Of a stretch of 55,968 bases of DNA, positions 51,242-55,968 are shown piece after piece. The stretch's first letter is position 1. Every line of letters starts with the position of its first letter. Below the pieces are notes generated by a model. That model saw nothing but the letters and a program-made list of their open reading frames with translations. It had not been told where the DNA came from and did no database searches. Both the position numbers and the translations under genes were made by a program. Origin of the DNA: Oscillospiraceae bacterium (GTDB lineage: Bacteria > Bacillota > Clostridia > Oscillospirales > Ruminococcaceae); the NCBI GenBank assembly GCA_017436125.1, contig JAFSDS010000015.1, forward strand, positions 1-55,968, written 5' to 3'.

Positions 51242-51418
51242 ATGGAGAAAAAATATTGTCTGGAACTTGATGGTTATGAGTACAGAATAGTGATAAACGC
51301 TCTTAATGATTTAAGGAATTCTCTTATTCAGCAAGGTCGATATACCGATGCGGTGGATGACATTATGATAAAAGTTATAGATACAAAGCCGAAAAGAAAA
51401 TGGTTCACAAAGGGGTGA
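51242..51418 (+). CDS. Small mobile-element protein
   Basis: 58 residues (YCLELDGYEYRIVINALND...). ATG 51242 lies 6 bases after GAAGGAGG. A short helical partner protein frequently seen between DUF6809-like and TnpV genes. No function known. Confidence 0.6.
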   Translation: MEKKYCLELDGYEYRIVINALNDLRNSLIQQGRYTDAVDDIMIKVIDTKPKRKWFTKG

Positions 51419-51422
51419 GCAC

Positions 51423-51800
51423 ATGGAACAGACGATCCACAATAAACAAAACGGTCTTGATTACACCATTTGTGGGGATTATTATCTCCCGAACCTTCTT
51501 CCTACGCAAACAGAAGAAAAAGAAATTGGTATATGGGGTCTGCGGCACCTCAGATATATAAAACAACACAAAAAAGTCCGTTACATAAACCTGCTGACAA
51601 CAGGAAAACTGAATGCATATCTTGCGGAAATTGATGAGCGTGCTCAAAATGTAAAAGATGCGCTCGTAAAGCAAATGGCTGAGCACGAGGGCACGAATGA
51701 GATGCTCAAGGAGCAAAATCAAATGGAATGGGTTCAGAAAATGAACAACATTCGCAACAGAGCAGAAGAAATAGTCAATAAAGAGATAATTTTTAATTAA
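51423..51800 (+). CDS. Transposon-encoded protein TnpV
   Basis: 125 residues. GDYYLPNLLPTQTEEKEIGI, WGLRHLRYIKQHKKVRY, NLLTTGKLNAYLAEIDE and QNQMEWVQKMNNIRNRAEEI are the conserved TnpV blocks. TnpV is carried by Firmicutes transposons and conjugative elements; its role is unknown. It marks the right end of the accessory island. Confidence 0.9.
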   Translation: MEQTIHNKQNGLDYTICGDYYLPNLLPTQTEEKEIGIWGLRHLRYIKQHKKVRYINLLTTGKLNAYLAEIDERAQNVKDALVKQMAEHEGTNEMLKEQNQMEWVQKMNNIRNRAEEIVNKEIIFN

Positions 51801-51803
51801 AAC

Positions 51804-51842
51804 TTCTGGCTAAAATACGATGGTATCGTATTTTAGCCAGAA
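51804..51842. repeat. Perfect 18-bp inverted repeat after TnpV
   Basis: TTCTGGCTAAAATACGAT (51804-51821), centre GGT, and its exact complement (51825-51842). Could end tnpV transcription or be a transposon end or insertion scar; no T tract of terminator type follows. Confidence 0.75.
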
Positions 51843-51917
51843 ATATCTGTCAGATTTTAAGAAGAGAAAAGTATAAAAAGTTGCAAAAGTCTCTTCTGAA
51901 ATTATCACAATTCAAAG

Positions 51918-51955
51918 AAAAGCTCTCCAAAACATTGATTTTGGGGAGCTTTTTT
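51918..51955. terminator. Terminator of the polymerase-like operon
   Basis: AAAAGCTCTCCAAAA / TTTTGGGGAGCTTTTTT stem with a CATTGA loop, directly past the stop of the minus-strand partner gene. Confidence 0.9.
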
Positions 51956-52795
51956 CTATATATTCAGTTTCACTCTGCAAACTCCGTTGCTGACTTCCCT
52001 TGTCAGAATTTCTTCGGGAATTTTAGAAAGCCACTTCTTACTAAAATTGGTATTGCCGTAAAAGCAATCAAAATTTGCAACAGGAAGAACTACCCAAAGA
52101 GTATCTTCCTGCTCATTTGCTTCGCAAAAACTGACAACATCATATATAACTTCCGCCGGAACCGCTTCAGTTTTAAATGAAGAAAGCTTTTGAGCACGGT
52201 GTTCGGAAAGAATGTGTTCTTGAGCACGGAGCGGGCCAAGTTCAAGAGCATCTGCTAAAATATCGTCAAATCGCAAAAGCCACGTAGCCTTTGTGTTTAC
52301 CGCAAAAATAGGTACCTGCATCTGCCGAAGCTTCTTTTTCCATTCGTTTGCAAAGCCCTTGGAAATGCCGTCAATTTTATTCTGTGCGGTTTTGCTGATG
52401 AGCTCCGGATTGTTTTTTGCAAATTTCTGAATATTTTTAATATGGCGGTAAAGCCAACCTTCACCTTTTTCGTTCACAAGTTCCGGAAAAATTTTTGAAA
52501 GATTCCCGAAATTCACAAAAGGAGGCTCATCGCTTTTCGAAGGCAAACTGCACCAGGCACAAAGGGCATTTCTTGCATACTCAACCCGGTCATATGCGGA
52601 ACCGGAAAGGAGTTCACCGTTTTTACCGTGAAAAAGATATCCTCTTGCAATAACGGTAAGTATCCTGCCCAGACCTTCAAATTCCGTAAGAGTGTTAAAG
52701 GTAAACCTGCCGAGATAAGAAAGATCCTGCTTATTCTTCGCGGTATATTTTTGCTCCGTGACGTATGCCCAGAATTCTTCCAATTCTTGTGTCAT
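51956..52795 (-). CDS. Partner protein of the RDR/YonO-like polymerase
   Basis: 279 residues, start ATG 52795 with GGAGG at ideal distance, inside the last 65 bases of the polymerase-like gene. Helical N-terminal part (DLSYLGRFTFNTLTEFEGLGR, EYARNALCAWCSLPSK), central ANEWKKKLRQMQ, and a C-terminal segment with strand-like AEVIYDVVSFCEAN and TLWVVLPVANFDCFYG. No family recognised and no catalytic motif seen. The overlap implies coupled translation and a functional partnership with the polymerase-like protein. Confidence 0.7.
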   Translation of the reverse strand: MTQELEEFWAYVTEQKYTAKNKQDLSYLGRFTFNTLTEFEGLGRILTVIARGYLFHGKNGELLSGSAYDRVEYARNALCAWCSLPSKSDEPPFVNFGNLSKIFPELVNEKGEGWLYRHIKNIQKFAKNNPELISKTAQNKIDGISKGFANEWKKKLRQMQVPIFAVNTKATWLLRFDDILADALELGPLRAQEHILSEHRAQKLSSFKTEAVPAEVIYDVVSFCEANEQEDTLWVVLPVANFDCFYGNTNFSKKWLSKIPEEILTREVSNGVCRVKLNI

Positions 52796-55700
52796 CAAGA
52801 TACCTCCTTACCTTTTCATATTTTCTGCCGTGGTGCGAAGCTGCTTCATAAACTGAGGAAGGTATTATTTCAAGAACGAAATCAATCTTTCCGAGTGCAA
52901 CAGCGCATTTTACTGTTTCTTTGCAATCAAATCCGTTGTAATCTCTGGTTCTTATAGGCATCAGAATATGACGCAATCTTTCGTTTATATCTTCCCGGTA
53001 GTAACCGTGAACATATCTGTTATCGAGAAGCTGTTTAAGATTTTCGCTGTCACCATTTTTTGTTGCGGAATGTTTTCTGATTCCGGCATTGCTGTGCATA
53101 TCGTCAAAATCCGCAATTATATCCCCGAGAATACGGTAGCCTCCGTTCCGGAAATCACAAAAAACATCCCTGTACTGAAAAACGCTGAAATAGTTACAGA
53201 TTTTATCCAACACATTCTGTCTTTCTTCCGGCGGAGTCAAATGCCATTTAAGTTCATCAAGCATCTGCCGTGCTCTTCTTATTTTCGAAGCGGGTACGTA
53301 TTCAAAAGCCGCATAAAGTCTGTCAACTGAATATTCGTTTTCCTGTCCGCGGGAGAAAAGTATTCTGTAAACATCATTTTTGCGCTTCATATCAACCGGA
53401 ATGTGGCTCAGATACTGCGCACGTTTAAGCGCCGTTTCGTAATCTTCAATAAGGCATTTCACTCTTTCAAAAAATGCCGGATCGAGTTTTTCTTTCCATT
53501 CTAGGTCTTCCGCAAATACAAAAAGTTTTTCCGGAACCTGCGGATTCGGTTTTATCTTTTCGGTTTCTTTTGAAAGCATAAGTGCATAATACGGAAGTTT
53601 TTCAAGGTTCGATGTTACGCTTTCCCAATCTGTTTTCTCAAAGAATTCTTTAAGCCTGCGGTTTTTGGTGGGTTCGTACCATTTTGTTTCGTCATTATCG
53701 TTATCAATATTTTTGAACCGAAGGAAAAGGCTTTTGTTCGCTTTTCTTTTTCCGATATAATCGGAAAGGTCAGGCTTTATTCCGCTTTTTGCGGAGTCGA
53801 TTTCAAGCCCGGTGAGAATCGTCAGCATCTCAACATCTTTACGGAAGCGTTCGCGTTCTTCTGCCGGTGAATTTTCGTCATAAGCGATTATTCCGCGGCG
53901 AAGCGCGCAGTTGCTTATCTGACCAACCCTTGAAGAAAAGGTGTTTTTTACCGTTATGAATCTTTCATGCCAGTCATTCGCATCCGCAATAAGCGGTTTT
54001 GCGGCGGGAATTTTAAGAACCGGAAGCATTCTGCTGCTTCTGCGGACGCAATTATTTATCAGCGGATCCGCAATGGTTTTAACCATATCGCCGTCGTAAT
54101 CCGCACCGCCGAGTCTTTCCTGAATTGAAGAACGCGAATCTATCATTGCAACATAGCCGAGATGGGAAAAATATTTTTCTCTGAAATATCCTGCCTCTTT
54201 CAGCGGGTAAACCATTGCCTCCTCGTTCCTTGCGATATGAGGATTTCGGAGCAAAGTATAGAAAGAATTTCCCTCATAACCCGGTTTTGGTGCATAAAAA
54301 TCATTCTGTTTAAGGAATTCCTCTTCCAGCTTTTTATATGCTTCGCATTCTCCGTAAGAATCCCGGATTATATATCCGCAAAGACGCAGAAGGTCATCGG
54401 AAAGATAGCGGTTATCCCCGGCAACAAGAAGTTTTCCGTGGGAATATTTTTTCAGTATGCTTTCCGCTTTTGCATCAAGTTCCTTTGTATAAATCGGTTC
54501 GTTTATGAAAAGACTGTTTTTCTTAAGAAGCTCCCGGCGGTATTTTCGTCTTTCGACAAAAGGACCTTTCCCGTGGATAATTTCTTCGGTGAAATAGTTA
54601 AGCCTTCGTTTTTCGTCTGCAACAAAACCGTAGTATGCGCTTTCGGTGGTTTTTGTCACCCAATTTCTCTCATCATCTTCCGGGGAATGATTCCAGCCGA
54701 GAGGAAGGTCTTTCGGGCGAAATTCGTCATCGGTAAGCGCAAGGGTGTTGAGAAACTGATAGTTGAGTTCAGTCGTTTTCTGAGTTCCGAGTTTATCCGT
54801 TCCGGAAAGGTAAATGGCATGGTCATATTTTCTGCATCTTTCAAGATATTCCGCCCAGGAAAGTCCGTTTTCCGTCATCCAGCCGATACCTTTGAACATG
54901 CTTTCAGTAAGAATCATATGGACTTTATTGACATTATGCCTGTTTCCCCAAAGGTCGGTTATTTCTTCAATGCCAAGTTCGGTGAAAAGAGAAGCAAAAT
55001 CCACCTTATGGACAACACCCTTGATATACGGCATACGGATTTGGAAAGAACTGTGTTCCGAAGAAAGGTTGTTTGCCATAGCCGGAGAAACCAGGCCTTC
55101 ACCGTCAAATTCCGTTATTTCAAAATCCATAGTTTTCTCAATGCGGGAATATTTGCGTATTGGGTTTTCCGTTCCGTCATCAACGGCGGTAACCGCCAAA
55201 ACATCTTTTACCATGTGTTTTGGATTTTTTACAACGATTACGCTTTCTTCATCGTAATATATGTCCGAACGTTCGCCGCTTGTGAAAAGCAGAGCATTAT
55301 ATGCATAGAGTTTGCTCAGCTGGCATTCGCCGATTTTCATTCCGAGGGTCATTCTTTCCCGGAGAATATCATAAAAATCCTCTCTTACGAATGAAATTTT
55401 ACATTCCCTGCTCATGGAAGCGGAACGCTCAAAAGCAATATATCTCTGATATCCGCAGGTATCAAAATAGAAAGTTATGCCTTCCGGGCGGAACATATAC
55501 TCCGCAATTTTCTGCATTTCAAGAACCCTTTCGGAAGGCGCACGGTCGAATATTCCCGAAAAATCAACGTAGATGAAAACATCCCGCAACGCTCTTTGTT
55601 TGTTTTCTTCTTTTGAATAAACTTTGGTTTTGTTGTGGAAAAGCATCGCCTGATAAAAAATCGGGCAGTCGTCCTGCAGGGTATCTTTTACGAGGTATTC

Positions 55701-55814
55701 CTTTGAAGGATCGGTTGTATCAAAATTAAATTTGTATCCTTCTCCCGTCTTTTTTGCGCAGGAAATTATACTGTATGCGGAAATTTCCGGGATCATATAT
55801 TTTTCCAAAAACAC
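52731..55814 (-). CDS. RDR/YonO-like two-barrel RNA polymerase homologue
   Basis: 1027 residues. The key motif is GGADYDGDMV with D572-Y-D574-G-D576. It matches the metal-binding loop of RNA polymerase beta' (NADFDGDQM) and the DxDGD of eukaryotic RNA-dependent RNA polymerases and phage YonO. LLRNPHIARNEEAMVYP about 50 residues before it resembles the conserved R-N-P segment of the RDR family. The N-terminal 500 residues would hold the first barrel but are not recognisable by eye. Start GTG 55814 lies 7 bases after GGGAGGTG, and a TTGATT-17-TATAAT promoter is upstream. RNA synthesis is inferred from the motif; substrate and role are unknown. Confidence 0.72.
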   Translation of the reverse strand: MFLEKYMIPEISAYSIISCAKKTGEGYKFNFDTTDPSKEYLVKDTLQDDCPIFYQAMLFHNKTKVYSKEENKQRALRDVFIYVDFSGIFDRAPSERVLEMQKIAEYMFRPEGITFYFDTCGYQRYIAFERSASMSRECKISFVREDFYDILRERMTLGMKIGECQLSKLYAYNALLFTSGERSDIYYDEESVIVVKNPKHMVKDVLAVTAVDDGTENPIRKYSRIEKTMDFEITEFDGEGLVSPAMANNLSSEHSSFQIRMPYIKGVVHKVDFASLFTELGIEEITDLWGNRHNVNKVHMILTESMFKGIGWMTENGLSWAEYLERCRKYDHAIYLSGTDKLGTQKTTELNYQFLNTLALTDDEFRPKDLPLGWNHSPEDDERNWVTKTTESAYYGFVADEKRRLNYFTEEIIHGKGPFVERRKYRRELLKKNSLFINEPIYTKELDAKAESILKKYSHGKLLVAGDNRYLSDDLLRLCGYIIRDSYGECEAYKKLEEEFLKQNDFYAPKPGYEGNSFYTLLRNPHIARNEEAMVYPLKEAGYFREKYFSHLGYVAMIDSRSSIQERLGGADYDGDMVKTIADPLINNCVRRSSRMLPVLKIPAAKPLIADANDWHERFITVKNTFSSRVGQISNCALRRGIIAYDENSPAEERERFRKDVEMLTILTGLEIDSAKSGIKPDLSDYIGKRKANKSLFLRFKNIDNDNDETKWYEPTKNRRLKEFFEKTDWESVTSNLEKLPYYALMLSKETEKIKPNPQVPEKLFVFAEDLEWKEKLDPAFFERVKCLIEDYETALKRAQYLSHIPVDMKRKNDVYRILFSRGQENEYSVDRLYAAFEYVPASKIRRARQMLDELKWHLTPPEERQNVLDKICNYFSVFQYRDVFCDFRNGGYRILGDIIADFDDMHSNAGIRKHSATKNGDSENLKQLLDNRYVHGYYREDINERLRHILMPIRTRDYNGFDCKETVKCAVALGKIDFVLEIIPSSVYEAASHHGRKYEKVRRYLDDTRIGRILGIRHGAKIYREE

Positions 55815-55844
55815 AGGAACACCTCCCTTTATTTTTTCGCCTTA

Positions 55845-55873
55845 ATTATATATCCGCTGTACTTAAAAATCAA
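55845..55873 (-). promoter_or_regulatory. Promoter of the polymerase-like operon
   Basis: Minus strand TTGATT (55868-55873), 17-base spacer, TATAAT (55845-55850), 31 bases before the GTG start. Confidence 0.65.
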
Positions 55874-55893
55874 TATGCTGTTATATGATAACT

Positions 55894-55927
55894 GCCCGCA
55901 CATTTTTATTTTGTGCGGGCGTTTTGT
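55894..55927 (+). terminator. Hairpin with T-rich tail
   Basis: GCCCGCACA (55894-55902) against 55912-55920 followed by GTTTTGTT. It lies between the polymerase promoter and a start codon at 55959; it could be a leader attenuator or a stray terminator. Confidence 0.5.
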
Positions 55928-55958
55928 TATCGAAATTAGCAGTAAAGGATGTGATTTT

Positions 55959-55968
55959 ATGACAAAAA
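55959..55968 (+). CDS. Possible start of a gene beyond the window
   Basis: ATG 55959 (M-T-K) with AAAGGAT 8 bases upstream. Only three codons are visible, so nothing can be said about the product. Confidence 0.4.

Noticed and set aside
54162..55394. A 410-codon open frame opposite the polymerase-like gene
   Set aside because: Composition is typical of an antisense frame and it covers the conserved DYDGD region of the real gene.

Overview
The window looks like a chromosome segment from a low-to-mid GC Gram-positive of the Clostridia/Oscillospirales type (gut Firmicutes). Evidence: AGGAGG-type ribosome sites, lipoprotein and NPxTG-type surface proteins, a PyrK/PyrD class 1B dihydroorotate dehydrogenase, an SdpR/SdpI-like pair, an AbrB/SpoVT-like gene start and a TnpV-type transposon protein. 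No rRNA, tRNA or CRISPR array was seen.

Layout. (1) 1-2473 is the end of an accessory element abutting the 3' end of guaA: the tail of an XRE regulator, a two-helix membrane protein with a PD-(D/E)XK-like domain, and a TIR-like protein. (2) 2570-35704 is mostly backbone: a GuaA without its amidotransferase domain, an SdpR/SdpI-like pair, a Nudix hydrolase, a DHHW-family lipoprotein, a GT4 glycosyltransferase, an XRE membrane regulator, the pyrC-carB-pyrK-pyrD-pyrF-pyrE-pyrB operon (read right to left, with a leader attenuator), a 2222-residue wall-anchored CehA-like PHP protein, a YibE/F protein, an alkylsulfatase-like lipoprotein, a broken abrB-like gene, and a LysR-controlled carboxylate-type cluster (SDR, MFS, SLC13-type permease, MmgE/PrpD). 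(3) 36119-51842 is an A+T-rich defence and mobile island: a dispersed 180-bp repeat, HipB with a HipA remnant, palindrome-rich non-coding DNA, a HEPN protein plus reverse transcriptase, an HTH-Fic protein, a type I R-M operon with three extra genes between hsdS and hsdR, a DUF5677-like protein and three small mobile-element proteins ending with TnpV. (4) 51956-55814 is a two-gene minus-strand operon whose first product carries a GADYDGDMV motif, the signature of two-barrel RNA polymerases (RNAP beta', YonO, eukaryotic RDR).

Best candidates for something undescribed are the RDR/YonO-like polymerase with its overlapping partner gene, the HEPN-RT cassette behind a palindrome-rich non-coding block, and the SLATT-like / proline-rich microprotein / KAP NTPase insert inside the type I R-M operon. 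Both nucleotide enzymes that normally need a class I glutaminase (GuaA and CarB) appear here without one, and PyrB carries a PyrI-type zinc domain at its C-terminus.
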